Positions 16,200-24,956 of a stretch of 64,000 nucleotides of DNA are shown here, piece after piece. This stretch comes from Haloferax gibbonsii ATCC 33959 (GTDB lineage: Archaea > Halobacteriota > Halobacteria > Halobacteriales > Haloferacaceae), in the NCBI RefSeq assembly GCF_000336775.1, contig NZ_AOLJ01000028.1, positions 184,143 to 248,142 on the forward strand. The letters are read 5' to 3'. The notes below the pieces were generated by a model that saw only the letters and a program-made list of their open reading frames with translations, made no database searches and was not told the origin of the DNA. Position numbers and translations under genes: made by a program. The stretch's first letter is position 1. Each line of letters begins with the position of its first letter.

Positions 16200-17275
16200 C
16201 ACTCGTTCACCTCCTCGTCACCGCGGACGCGCTCCCAGAGCGCGCGCGCCTGGCTCGGCCAACTGACGACGCCGCGCGGCGAGTAGATGACGATGGCCAC
16301 GAGGAACGCGCCGTAGATGATGCGGTCGAGGCCGTTGATGTCGGAGAACGTCGTCCGCGCGATTTCGCTGACCGGCGTGACGATGAACGAGCCGACGATG
16401 GGGCCCAGAAGCGTCCCCGGCCCGCCGACGACGGCGGGGAGGAGCAGTTCGACGTTCTTGAACAGCGCGAACACGGTGTCGGGGCGGATGGTGTTGAAGT
16501 ACATCGACCAGTAGGCACCGCCGAGGGCGGTGAAGAAGGCGCTGACGGCGACGCCGATGAGCTTGTACCGGAAGCTCGGCACGCCGACGCTGGCGGCGGC
16601 CCGCTCGTCCTCGCGGATGGCGAAGAAGTACAGCCCGACCCACGAGTTCTTGATGAGCCACGAGACGAGCGTCACGACGAGCAGGAAGCCGACGATGAGG
16701 TAGTAGTACGGCAGGTCGTTCTGGAACTGGAAGGCGACGAGGCCGTACTCCGCGCCGTAGTCCCGCGGGAACGCCTTGAAGTAGCCGTTGGCCCCGCGGA
16801 GCTCCGACATGTTGGTGACGACGAAGCGGAGCAGTTCCGCGAACGCGAGCGTCGCCAGCGCGAAGTAGTGGCCCTGCAGTTTGAAGCGGAACGAGAGCGC
16901 GCCGATGATGAGCCCGTACCCCCCGGCCAGCACGCCGCCGACGAGCATTCCGATCCAGGGGTTCACCGCGGCGTCGACGACGAGCGCCTGCGTGGCGTAC
17001 GCGCCGATGCCGAAGAACGCCGCGTGCCCGAAGGAGAACTGCCCGGTGTAGCCGGACATGATGTTCCACGCCTGGGCCGTGTAGGCGTAGATGACCGTGA
17101 GGATGAGCACTTTCAGGCTCAGCAGTGCCGCGAGTTCCATCCCGGCGACGTCGATTTCGATAATCGTCGGGAGCGCCGCGAGCAGACCGAACAGCGCGAC
17201 GCCCTTCACCAGCGGGGCGTACCGCTGGTCGTCGAACGTCCGGTAGCGGTCGCGGACGGTCTCGATGGCGCTCAC
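16199..17275 (-). CDS. livM: Branched-chain amino acid-type ABC transporter permease LivM
   Basis: 358 residues with about 9-10 hydrophobic segments. The family core is clear: YAYTAQAWNIMSGYTGQFSFGHAAFFGIGAYATQAL, then REDERAAASVGVPSFRYKLIGVAVSAFFTALGGAYWSMY and the late LLLPAVVGGPGTLLGPIVGSF. It starts with GTG at 17275, overlapping the LivH stop (GTGA). It is an inner-membrane half of the importer. Confidence 0.95.
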   Translation of the reverse strand: MSAIETVRDRYRTFDDQRYAPLVKGVALFGLLAALPTIIEIDVAGMELAALLSLKVLILTVIYAYTAQAWNIMSGYTGQFSFGHAAFFGIGAYATQALVVDAAVNPWIGMLVGGVLAGGYGLIIGALSFRFKLQGHYFALATLAFAELLRFVVTNMSELRGANGYFKAFPRDYGAEYGLVAFQFQNDLPYYYLIVGFLLVVTLVSWLIKNSWVGLYFFAIREDERAAASVGVPSFRYKLIGVAVSAFFTALGGAYWSMYFNTIRPDTVFALFKNVELLLPAVVGGPGTLLGPIVGSFIVTPVSEIARTTFSDINGLDRIIYGAFLVAIVIYSPRGVVSWPSQARALWERVRGDEEVNE

Positions 17276-18237
17276 GCCTCAGCACCTCCGAAGAGGCCCT
17301 CGGGCTTGACGAGGAGCGTCCCGATGAAAAGCAGGAAGATGAGCACCTGCGCGGTGGTCCCGGGGAGGTAGTAGCCGCCGAACACCTGAATCATCCCGAC
17401 GATGAGGCCGCCGACGAACGCGCCGGGGAACGAGCCGAGGCCGCCGAGGATGACGATGACGAAGGCGTTGATGAGGTACGTCTCGCCCGTGAAGGGGTCG
17501 AACCGCTGGAACAGCGCGATGGAGCCGCCGGCCACGCCGGCCAGCGCCGCGCCGATACCGAAGGTGAGGTAGTTGATGCGGCGGACGTTGATGCCGACGT
17601 AGCGCGCGCCGTCGCGGTTGTCGGCCGTGCCGCGAATCTTCCGGCCGAGGTCGGTCCGGTTCAGGAACGCCCGCACGGCGAGCATCGTCCCGAGCGCGAT
17701 GACGAGCGCGTAGAACTGCCCGAGCGGGATGAAGACGCCGCCGACCTGTATCGACCCGAGCGAGAGTTCGACCTGCTGGGGGTCGGGCGTGAACACGATT
17801 TCGATGGCCGACTGGATGATAAAGAGGACGCCCAGCGTGGCGATGAGCTGGTTCTGCTGGGGGGCCTCGATGATGGGTTCGACCGTGAGTACGTGGACGA
17901 CCACCCCGAGGACGAACAGCACTGCGGCGGCGATGGGGATGCCGAGGAACGGGCTGATACCCGCCATCTCGGAGACCAACCACACCGAGTACATCCCGAC
18001 GACGAGGAAGACGCCGTGGGCGAAGTTGATGACGTCCATCACGCCGAATATCATGGTCAGCCCGAGCGCCGTCAGCGCGTAGACGCCCCCGAGCAGGAGG
18101 CCGAACGCGAGCAACTGCAGGAGGACGGGCTCCAGGTTGGTGATGTCGGTCAGGAACTGTACGAACGGGTCGATGAATCGGCCGAGGCCACCGCCCTGCA
18201 GCGGCAGCGGCGCGACCGATGTGACTAGGTGTCCCAT
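17272..18237 (-). CDS. livH: Branched-chain amino acid-type ABC transporter permease LivH
   Basis: 321 residues, about 8 membrane segments. Family landmarks: LLLGGVYALTALGLTMIFGVMDVINFAHG, DLGRKIRGTADNRDGARYVGINVRRINYLTFGIGAALAGVAGG, and ILGGLGSFPGAFVGGLIVG. The ATG at 18237 was chosen over a TTG 30 nt upstream. A TATA-like CCTTTTATGG lies 34-43 nt before the ATG, so livHMGF-prpD-prpD probably forms one operon separate from the binding-protein gene. Confidence 0.95.
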   Translation of the reverse strand: MGHLVTSVAPLPLQGGGLGRFIDPFVQFLTDITNLEPVLLQLLAFGLLLGGVYALTALGLTMIFGVMDVINFAHGVFLVVGMYSVWLVSEMAGISPFLGIPIAAAVLFVLGVVVHVLTVEPIIEAPQQNQLIATLGVLFIIQSAIEIVFTPDPQQVELSLGSIQVGGVFIPLGQFYALVIALGTMLAVRAFLNRTDLGRKIRGTADNRDGARYVGINVRRINYLTFGIGAALAGVAGGSIALFQRFDPFTGETYLINAFVIVILGGLGSFPGAFVGGLIVGMIQVFGGYYLPGTTAQVLIFLLFIGTLLVKPEGLFGGAEA

Positions 18238-18330
18238 GCGGTTTCTACGCTCGGGAATTGTTGGCAACCCCCATAAAAGGTGGCTATCTTTCGAGACGGT
18301 TCGTTGACGTGACGGGCGCGAGGGTCGCGG

Positions 18331-19653
18331 TCAGACCTGCGGGTCGGCCTCCGCGTACTCCTCGGGGTAGACGACCTTGACCGAGAGGTCCTGAACCTGG
18401 TTCACCGGGCCGAGCGCGTTGACGTTCTCGCCCTGGTCGTCGAACTCGATAGCGCCCATCGCGGAGATGTGGTCCTCGTAGCTGAGGCCCTTGAGCGCCT
18501 CGTTGATGTCGTCGGGTTCGACGCTGCCGGCCTCCTCGACCGCCTGGATGATGACCTCGGCCGCGGTGTAGGCCATCCCGACCGACGCCGAGAACTCCTG
18601 GTCGTAGTTGTCGAGGAACTGCGAGCGGACCTCGGCGGTCTTGTCGACCGTCGGGTTCAGCGCGTAGTTGTTGTCCAGCACGCCGTTTGCGAACTCGCCG
18701 ATGTCGCTGACGGCGTCGTCGTCGGTGAACGTCGCGGACGCGGACGCGGTCAGGTACGGCGGCCGGTAGTCCTGGTCCTGCAGCGCCTGCGCGAGCAGGA
18801 CGCCGCCGGCGACGTAGGTCGTTGCGATGATGGTGTCGGGGTCGGCGCTCCGGAGCCGTGACACCTGCGTGTTGGCGTTCGACGCGCCGAACTCGATGGC
18901 GGTCTCCTCGACGATTTCGACGTTCTGCTCGGGGAGGAACTCGCGGAGGCTGTCGCGAATCGCCTGTCCGTAGCTGTTGTTGATGTAGAACAGCCCCGCC
19001 GTGTCGATGGTGCCGCCGCCGTCGCGGATGACCGACGGCACGAGGTCCGCGTAGTCGCTCGCCAGCCGGCGCGCCGGGGGCTGGGGCCGGTAGACGTAGT
19101 TGAAGTCGCGGCCCTGCAGGATGTTGTCCGCCGCCGCGATGGAGATGACGAACGGGACGCCCTGCCGTTCTGCGACCTGCGTCGCCGCCGTCGTCACCGG
19201 CGAGGAGTAACAGCCGGTGAGGACGTGCGCGCCCTCGCTGAGCAGTTCCTCGCTGACCTGTCCGCCGAGTTCCTGTGCGCCCTGGTTGTCGCCCTCGATG
19301 ACGGTCACTTCCGCGCCGTCGAGCGACTCGATGCCGCCCTCCTCGTTTTTCCGCATCGCGGCGAGTTTGATGGCGTTGCTCATCCCGACGCCCGTCGCGG
19401 CGAGACTGCCCGAAAGCGGGTGGTTCGAGCCGATGATGACCTCGTCGACGGACTGCTCGGGCGTCCCCGTCGTGGTGCCCGTGTCGCCGCCGGACCCGCC
19501 CGAGTCACCGCCGGAGTCGCCGCCCGAATCGCCGCCGCCGTTTCCGGCGTCGTCGCTCGCACAGCCGGCTAATGTCAATGCCGCGACGCTCGCGCCCGTT
19601 GCTTTGAGGAAGCGCCGCCTGTTGCTCGTCGAAGACTTGAGAGTCTTACCCAT
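18331..19653 (-). CDS. livK: ABC transporter substrate-binding lipoprotein, LivK type (Tat-exported)
   Basis: 440 residues. The N-terminus has a twin-arginine signal (NRRRFLK at 11-17) and a lipobox LAGC with Cys31, so it is probably exported folded by Tat and lipid-anchored outside the membrane. A Gly/Ser/Thr/Asp-rich linker (about 36-68) precedes the periplasmic-binding type I domain (VIIGSNHPLSGSLAATGVGMSNAIKLA ... VYRPQPPARRLASDYADLV ... TIIATTYVAGGVLLAQAL). It binds the ligand for the LivHMGF importer encoded just downstream. A TATA-like TTTATTACAA lies 28-37 nt before the ATG. The ligand cannot be read from sequence. Confidence 0.93.
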   Translation of the reverse strand: MGKTLKSSTSNRRRFLKATGASVAALTLAGCASDDAGNGGGDSGGDSGGDSGGSGGDTGTTTGTPEQSVDEVIIGSNHPLSGSLAATGVGMSNAIKLAAMRKNEEGGIESLDGAEVTVIEGDNQGAQELGGQVSEELLSEGAHVLTGCYSSPVTTAATQVAERQGVPFVISIAAADNILQGRDFNYVYRPQPPARRLASDYADLVPSVIRDGGGTIDTAGLFYINNSYGQAIRDSLREFLPEQNVEIVEETAIEFGASNANTQVSRLRSADPDTIIATTYVAGGVLLAQALQDQDYRPPYLTASASATFTDDDAVSDIGEFANGVLDNNYALNPTVDKTAEVRSQFLDNYDQEFSASVGMAYTAAEVIIQAVEEAGSVEPDDINEALKGLSYEDHISAMGAIEFDDQGENVNALGPVNQVQDLSVKVVYPEEYAEADPQV

Positions 19654-19773
19654 GGCAATCAATCACGAGGTTGGTGCCAATTGTAATAAATGCTATCGTA
19701 CTCGTGTTGTCACGTTCCGAAGATATTCCCGCGTCGAGTCGGTTGAGCCGGTCGAGTCGGCCGAGTCCGCGCG

Positions 19774-21207
19774 TCAGTCGAGCGACTCGCGTGCGTGGAT
19801 GCCGGCGAGGCGGCCGTAGCCGAGCGCGGTCGTCAGCCCGTTACCGGAGAGGTAGCCGCCCGCGCCGTGGCCGCTGATACCGCAGGCCGTGCCGCCGCCG
19901 GCGTAGAGATTCTCGACGATGCTCCCGTCGGTCCGGAGGACGCGCCCGTCTCCGTCGACGACGAGGCCACCCTGCGTGTGGAAGAGCGCGCCGGTGACTT
20001 TGGTCCCGTAGAAGGGCGCTTCCAGCGGGTTCGCGCCGTCGACGCGGCCCACCTCGTCCGGTTCGCCCGCCGCGGCGGCCTCGTTGTAGTCGGCGACCGT
20101 CTCCGCGGCGCGCTCGCCGTCGGCACCGAGTCGCTCGGCGAGGTCGGCGACCGAGTCGTCGCTGTGGTAGGTTCCCTGCTCGATGGCCTCGTCGAAGTCC
20201 TCGAACTGCCCGCGGAGTCGTTCGAAGATGCGCTCGTCGAACAGTTGAATCGCCTGCCCGCCGGGCTGTTTGAGCACCGAGATGGCGAACTCGCTGTACC
20301 CCGCGGACTCGTCGCCGAACCGCTCGCCGTCCTGATTCACGAGGATGCCCCCGTTCATCGTGACCGCGTAGGTCGAGAGCATGCCCGTCTGGCTCGCCAC
20401 CGTCGCGTGGCCCTGATAGGCGTCCATGCAGGCGAGTTCGCCGCCGAGTTCCGCGCCGAAGCGGACGCCGTCGCCGGTGTTGCCGTCAGCGCCGAAGTAC
20501 AGCGCCCGTTCGATGTCCTCCTCGCAGTAGTCGGTGACCATCTCGCGGTTGCCGGCGAAGCCGTCGGTGGCGAGGATGACCTTCTCGGCCTCGATGGCCT
20601 CGTCGTGGCCGAGGCCGGCGACGACGCCCCGGACCGCGCCGTCGTCGGCGACGAGTTGCTTCACGGGCGCGTTCGTCAGGAGTTCGATGTTCGGCGTCGA
20701 CTCGACGCGCTCGACCAGTTCGGCGACGAGGTTCTCGCCGTTTCGACCCTCCGGCGCGTGCATCCGGTACTCGGAGTGCTTGGGATACTTGAAGTCGTCC
20801 ACGATGTGGAGCGTGACGTCCCAGTCGTCGACGAGCCAGTGGATGAGGTTCGTGCTCTCCTCGCAGAGGTACCGCACGCGCTCCTCGTCGGCCTCGTAGT
20901 CGTTTTTCTCCAAGATGTCGCGGGCCATGTCGGCGGGCGTCTCCTCGATGCCGGCCTCGCGCTGGAGTCGCGTCCCCGCCGCGGGAATCATCCCCGTCGA
21001 AAGCGAGGTGTTCCCGCCGCATTCGGGCGCTTTCTCCAGCACCGTCACGCGAACGTCGGGGTTCTCGCTGGCCGCGAGCGCGGCGACGAGGCCGGTCCCC
21101 CCGCCGCCCGCGACGAGCACGTCCGTGTCGATGTCCCACTCGATGTCGTCGACCGAGACGACTTCGGCGACGCCGTCGCTCGGCGTCCGCCGGGCTAGTT
21201 CGTCCAT
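19774..21207 (-). CDS. FAD-dependent oxidoreductase (fumarate reductase / 3-ketosteroid dehydrogenase-like)
   Basis: 477 residues. A Rossmann FAD-binding motif opens the domain (VLVAGGGGTGLVAALAAS at about 30-47, then VLEKAPECGGNTSLSTG). The FAD_binding_2 features follow, including VILATDGFAGNREMV and the C-terminal GGLVVDGDGRVLRTDGSIVENLYAGGGTACGISGHGAGGYLSG that closes over FAD. This family reduces or introduces C=C bonds next to a carboxyl or carbonyl (fumarate, urocanate, ketosteroids). No flavin-linked haem or FMN domain is present. It lies upstream of the livK gene on the same strand and is divergent from the LLM cluster, so it is probably part of the same pathway. Confidence 0.88.
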   Translation of the reverse strand: MDELARRTPSDGVAEVVSVDDIEWDIDTDVLVAGGGGTGLVAALAASENPDVRVTVLEKAPECGGNTSLSTGMIPAAGTRLQREAGIEETPADMARDILEKNDYEADEERVRYLCEESTNLIHWLVDDWDVTLHIVDDFKYPKHSEYRMHAPEGRNGENLVAELVERVESTPNIELLTNAPVKQLVADDGAVRGVVAGLGHDEAIEAEKVILATDGFAGNREMVTDYCEEDIERALYFGADGNTGDGVRFGAELGGELACMDAYQGHATVASQTGMLSTYAVTMNGGILVNQDGERFGDESAGYSEFAISVLKQPGGQAIQLFDERIFERLRGQFEDFDEAIEQGTYHSDDSVADLAERLGADGERAAETVADYNEAAAAGEPDEVGRVDGANPLEAPFYGTKVTGALFHTQGGLVVDGDGRVLRTDGSIVENLYAGGGTACGISGHGAGGYLSGNGLTTALGYGRLAGIHARESLD

Positions 21208-21315
21208 GCACTCTGCTAGGTAGACTCTATCGTAAAACTACCGCCTCCGGCGGTGACGGTTCCCCACGAACCTCCCGATTCCGCCGGGCTCGGCGGTGCG
21301 TGCGTGAGTAGACTC

Positions 21316-21367
21316 GTTCGCTGTTGCATCAGTTCGCTGTTGCATCATCGTTCGCCGTTGCGTCGTC
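21316..21367 (+). repeat. Tandem repeat GTTCGCTGTTGCATCA, two perfect copies plus degenerate third
   Basis: Copies lie at 21316-21331 and 21332-21347, with a variant (GTTCGCCGTTGCGTCGTC) at 21350-21367. The array sits in the 250-bp divergent promoter region between the FAD reductase and the SnoaL-like gene. It may be a regulator-binding array or simple slippage. Confidence 0.65.
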
Positions 21368-21390
21368 CGCTGTCGCTCCGTCTTGGACGT

Positions 21391-21416
21391 TCAGGAATAA
21401 TAGATAGTCAGGAATA
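21391..21416 (+). promoter_or_regulatory. Direct repeat TCAGGAATA (17-nt period) upstream of TATA
   Basis: TCAGGAATA occurs at 21391-21399 and 21408-21416, just before a TATA-like AAAAATTATG (about 21424) and 42 nt before the ATG at 21458. The placement directly upstream of the core promoter is that expected of an archaeal activator site. Confidence 0.55.
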
Positions 21417-21457
21417 CCGGAGTGAAAAATTATGTGGGTTGAGAACACGCATAGCGC

Positions 21458-21859
21458 ATGGACTCGCCACGAGACATCGTCGAGGAGTTCTTCGACCGGA
21501 TGGAAGACGACCGCAGGGACACCGTCGGAGACCTGTTCGCCGAGGACGCCGTCATCTCCCTGCCGGGTGCGACCTTCGAGGGACCGACCGCGGCCTACGA
21601 CTTCCTCGCGCACCTCGAACCGCGGTACGAGTGGGCGGCCAAGGAGTTCGACCGCTGGATAGCGGCGGGCGACACCGTCGTGAGCACGGGGTCGCTCTAC
21701 GGCGTCGACAACGACGGCGCGGAGTTCTCGGACGTTCGCTACGTCGATATCTACGTCGTCCGCCGGGGCCTCATCGAGCGCCTCGACATCTGGAACGACC
21801 TCGCCGTCGACGGCGTCGTCCCGGTCGAGGACGCGGCCGCAGTCCCGGCGGAGGAATGA
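21458..21859 (+). CDS. SnoaL-like / NTF2-fold protein
   Basis: 133 residues: DIVEEFFDRMEDDRRDTVGDLFAEDAVISLPGATFEGPTAAYDFL is the cone-shaped NTF2-like fold of SnoaL polyketide cyclases, small isomerases and limonene-1,2-epoxide hydrolase-like proteins. The C-terminal part (SDVRYVDIYVVRRGLIERLDIWNDL) completes the sheet. Its stop overlaps the start of the LLM oxidoreductase (ATGA), so it probably acts with it, for example on its product. A leaderless start at 21458 fits the AT-rich box about 30 nt upstream. The exact reaction is unknown. Confidence 0.82.
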   Translation: MDSPRDIVEEFFDRMEDDRRDTVGDLFAEDAVISLPGATFEGPTAAYDFLAHLEPRYEWAAKEFDRWIAAGDTVVSTGSLYGVDNDGAEFSDVRYVDIYVVRRGLIERLDIWNDLAVDGVVPVEDAAAVPAEE

Positions 21860-22833
21860 GCGACCGAACCGCGGTTCTGTTCGCGCTCCGCGACGACCCC
21901 TCGCTCGTCGTCCGCGCCGAGGAACTCGGCTACGAGTCGGCGTGGGCCGCCGAGGGGCAGGGAAAGACCGCCTTCGGAAAGCTCGAACGCTGGGCCGTCC
22001 ACACCGACGAAATCGGCCTCGCGACGGGCATCGTCAACGTGTTCTCGCGGACGCCGGCGGCGCTCGCGGCGGCCGCGGCGACCCTCGACGACCACTCGGA
22101 CGGCCGCGCGATTCTCGGCCTCGGCGTCGCCCACCCCGGCGTCGTCGAGACGTTCCACGGCGTCCCCTTCGACCGCCCGCTGTCGCGCCTCCACGAGTAC
22201 GTCGAACTCGTGCGGCGCTACCTCCGCGGCGACGCCGACTCCTTCGACGGGGAGTTCTTCTCGCCCGAGCGCACGAGTTTCTGGGACGCCTTCGAACCCG
22301 TCCGGGAAGAGATACCAATCTATAACGGCGCGCTCGGGCCGGCGAACGTCCGACTCACCGGGCAGGTCGCCGACGGCTGGCTCCCGAACCTCTACCCCCG
22401 CCCGCAGTTCGAGGAGGCGCTGGAGTGGCTCGACACCGGGGCCGCCCGAACCGGCCGCGACCGGAGCGACGTGGACGTGGCGATGTACGTCCTCACGGCC
22501 GTCCACGACGACCCCGACGAGGCGCGCCGGGCGGCGGCCGAACACGTCGCGTACTACCTGCGGGACGTGCCGGGCTACTACGACCGCGCGGCCGAGCAGG
22601 CCGGCTTCGGCGACGAGGTCGAGGCGGTCCGCGCCGCGCCGACGACCGAGGCGGGGGCGCGCGAACTCTCGGCCGACTTCCTCGACCTCGTGGCGCTCGT
22701 CGGCACGCCCGACGACGTGCGGGGGCGACTCGCCGAACTCCGCGAGATGGGCGTCGACCTCCCGGTCGTCCGCGCGCCCGCCGGCGTCGACCGCGAGTGG
22801 GTGGCGCGGACGCTGGAGGTGTTCGCCCCGTAA
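21856..22833 (+). CDS. LLM-class flavin/F420-dependent oxidoreductase
   Basis: 325 residues of the luciferase-like monooxygenase barrel: LGYESAWAAEGQGKTAFGKLERWAVHTDEIGLATGIVNVFSRTPAALA, GRAILGLGVAHPGVVETFHGVPFDRPLSRLHEYVELVRRYL and GQVADGWLPNLYP. In haloarchaea such proteins often use F420 as in Mer-type reductases, while other family members are FMNH2 monooxygenases (RutA, NtaA types) that attack N-heterocycles or amines. The sequence does not settle which. It is coupled to the SnoaL-like gene and precedes two amide hydrolases, which favours an oxidative first step. Confidence 0.88.
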   Translation: MSDRTAVLFALRDDPSLVVRAEELGYESAWAAEGQGKTAFGKLERWAVHTDEIGLATGIVNVFSRTPAALAAAAATLDDHSDGRAILGLGVAHPGVVETFHGVPFDRPLSRLHEYVELVRRYLRGDADSFDGEFFSPERTSFWDAFEPVREEIPIYNGALGPANVRLTGQVADGWLPNLYPRPQFEEALEWLDTGAARTGRDRSDVDVAMYVLTAVHDDPDEARRAAAEHVAYYLRDVPGYYDRAAEQAGFGDEVEAVRAAPTTEAGARELSADFLDLVALVGTPDDVRGRLAELREMGVDLPVVRAPAGVDREWVARTLEVFAP

Positions 22834-22858
22834 CATGACCCCGGCGAACCGTGCCGTA

Positions 22859-22866
22859 CTTTTATG
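22859..22866 (+). promoter_or_regulatory. TATA-like box CTTTTATG
   Basis: It lies about 34-41 nt before the ATG at 22900, in the 66-nt gap after the LLM gene. It suggests that the hydrolase pair can be transcribed on its own as well as by read-through. Confidence 0.45.
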
Positions 22867-22899
22867 CTGGATGCCACCGCATCTCAGGCGAAGCGAGTC

Positions 22900-23559
22900 A
22901 TGACAGACCGTATCTGGGAGGACCTGCTATCTGAACAGGATAAACAGGTCATCACGAAGGCTGGTTACGACAAGGAGGGCGCCTCGTCGTGGGAGTCCCG
23001 CGGCATGGGCGAGAACCCGATGGTTCTCGTCATCGACATGCAGCGGCTCATCGTCGGCGAGAACGTCCCCATCCTCGACGCTATCGAGGAGTATCGCACC
23101 GCGATGGGCGACATCGCGTGGGACGCCATCGAGCACATCGACCCGTTCCTCGATTTCGCGCGGGAACAGGGGCTTCCGGTGACGTACACCCGGGTCGTCC
23201 CGTCGAGCTACGACGACCCCGACCACCCCGACCTCGACATCGTCGACCCGGTCGCGCCCGAGGAGGGCGACGCCGTCGTCGACAAGTCCTACGCGTCGGC
23301 GTTCTACGGGACCGACCTGCTCTCGCGGCTCGTCCGCGGCGGCCACGACTCGGTCATCATCGTCGGCAACTCCACGAGCGGGTGCGTCCGCGCCACCGCG
23401 GTCGACGCCAAGCAGAACGGCCTCAGCGTCGTCCTGCCGCAGGAGTGCATCTTCGACCGCATCGAGGCGTCGCACAAGATCGGCCTCCTCGACCTGTGGA
23501 TGAAGTACGCCGAGGTGCTCGAGACCGAGGCGGTCGAGGAGTGGGTCGAGACGCTATGA
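22900..23559 (+). CDS. Isochorismatase-like cysteine hydrolase (amidase)
   Basis: 219 residues. The catalytic triad of the family is visible: Asp46 (MVLVIDMQRL), Lys129 (VVDKSYASAFYG) and Cys162 (GNSTSGCVRATAVDA). Members include N-carbamoylsarcosine amidase, nicotinamidase, and RutB ureidoacrylate amidohydrolase. The N-terminal extension (about 35 residues before the core strand) resembles the carbamoylsarcosine-amidase type. It overlaps the hydantoinase-type gene by ATGA, so a ring-opening hydrolase followed by removal of a carbamoyl or amide group is a reasonable reading. The start MTDRIWED (ATG at 22900) was preferred over an upstream ATG lying at the TATA-like box. Confidence 0.9.
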   Translation: MTDRIWEDLLSEQDKQVITKAGYDKEGASSWESRGMGENPMVLVIDMQRLIVGENVPILDAIEEYRTAMGDIAWDAIEHIDPFLDFAREQGLPVTYTRVVPSSYDDPDHPDLDIVDPVAPEEGDAVVDKSYASAFYGTDLLSRLVRGGHDSVIIVGNSTSGCVRATAVDAKQNGLSVVLPQECIFDRIEASHKIGLLDLWMKYAEVLETEAVEEWVETL

Positions 23560-24956
23560 CCCACGACCTCGTCATCTCGAACGGCACCGTCGTCACCCCC
23601 GAACACGGCACCTTCGAGGCCGACGTCGCGGCCGACGGCGAGACCATCTCCGCCATCGCCGCGCCCGGCACGCTCTCGGGCGAGACGGAAATCGACGCGA
23701 CGGGCAAGCACGTGCTCCCGGGCGCGATCGACCCGCACACCCACCACGGCATCTACCGCGGGCTGGAGGCGGACGCCGAGTCCGAGTCCAAGTCCGACCT
23801 CGTCGGCGGCGTGACCACCATCGGGAACTACTTCCGCCGGGCCGGGGCCTACGAGGACATCATGCCGGGCTACTTCGACGAGGCGGAGCCGAACTACTAC
23901 CACGATTACTTCTTCTCGCTCGGCCTGCTCTCGATGGAGCATATCGAGGAGATTCCGACCATCATCGAGGAGTTCGGCATCACGACGTTCAAGTGGTACA
24001 TGAACTACAAGGACGCCGCCCGCGAGAAGTTCGGCGTCGACTGCGACATGCACGACGACTTCGGCGACGCGTTCGTCCGGAAACTCGCCGAACAGGACGT
24101 GCCGACGACGCTCGGCTACCACTCCGAAAACGTCGAAATCACGAACGCGCTCGCCGGCGGCAACGTCTACGTCACCTCCGAGTCCGACGACACCGACGCC
24201 GACGCCGACGAGGGCTACGAGGTGATGGTCGAGGAGTTCCCCGGCTACGCCGAGACCCAGAGCATGGTCGCAGGCGCGGCGCTCGCCAAGGTCCACGGCT
24301 ACGACGACCGCTTCTACGCGGTCCACATCTCCGCCGGGGGCACCGCCGACGAACTCGCCGCGCTCCACGACGCGGGCTACCGGGCGTGGGGCGAGACGTG
24401 TATCCACTACCTCGCGCTCACCACCGAGGAGTGCGACGAGCGCATGAAAGTCAACCCGCCGGTTCGGTCGAAAGCCGACCAAGAGACGCTCTGGGAGCGC
24501 CTCGCCGACGGCACTATCTCCACTATCGGGACCGACCACTGCGCCAACCTCGCGGAGAACAAGTTCGGTGAGGGCATCCGCGACAGCCTGCTCGGCTTCC
24601 CCTCGACGCCGGTGATGCTCCCCCTCATCCTCTCGGAGGGCGTCAACGAGGGCCGCATCTCGCTCGAACGCGCCGTCGAGGTGACGAGCACCAACGCGGC
24701 GAAGGCGTTCAATCTCTACCCCAAGAAGGGGACGGTCAGAGTCGGCAGCGACGCCGACCTCGCCGTCGTCGACCTCGACGAGACGAAGACGGTCACGCCG
24801 GAACTGTTACACAGCGTCAGCGGCTACTCCCCCTACGAGGGTCGAGACGTCACCGGCTGGCCGACCCAGACCGTCGTGAAGGGCGAACTCGCCTACGACG
24901 ACGGTGAGATTGTCGGCACGAAGGGCCACGGTACGCACATCGACCGACCGGTGTGA
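23556..24956 (+). CDS. Hydantoinase / dihydropyrimidinase-type amidohydrolase
   Basis: 466 residues of the cyclic-amidohydrolase superfamily. The metal site is visible: DPHTHHG (His61, His63), Lys146 in TTFKWYMN as the likely carboxylated bridging lysine, His189 in GYHSEN, VHISAGG, and GTDHCA with the catalytic Asp. The fold ends with the beta-sandwich GTVRVGSDADLAVVDLD. Hydantoinase, dihydropyrimidinase, allantoinase and enamidase are all possible; each opens a cyclic amide or imide. It is translationally coupled to the isochorismatase-like hydrolase. The substrate is not determinable from sequence. Confidence 0.9.
   Translation: MTHDLVISNGTVVTPEHGTFEADVAADGETISAIAAPGTLSGETEIDATGKHVLPGAIDPHTHHGIYRGLEADAESESKSDLVGGVTTIGNYFRRAGAYEDIMPGYFDEAEPNYYHDYFFSLGLLSMEHIEEIPTIIEEFGITTFKWYMNYKDAAREKFGVDCDMHDDFGDAFVRKLAEQDVPTTLGYHSENVEITNALAGGNVYVTSESDDTDADADEGYEVMVEEFPGYAETQSMVAGAALAKVHGYDDRFYAVHISAGGTADELAALHDAGYRAWGETCIHYLALTTEECDERMKVNPPVRSKADQETLWERLADGTISTIGTDHCANLAENKFGEGIRDSLLGFPSTPVMLPLILSEGVNEGRISLERAVEVTSTNAAKAFNLYPKKGTVRVGSDADLAVVDLDETKTVTPELLHSVSGYSPYEGRDVTGWPTQTVVKGELAYDDGEIVGTKGHGTHIDRPV

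Noticed and set aside
21316-21367. Possible CRISPR array
   Set aside because: The repeats are directly adjacent with no spacers, only two are exact, and no cas genes are near.
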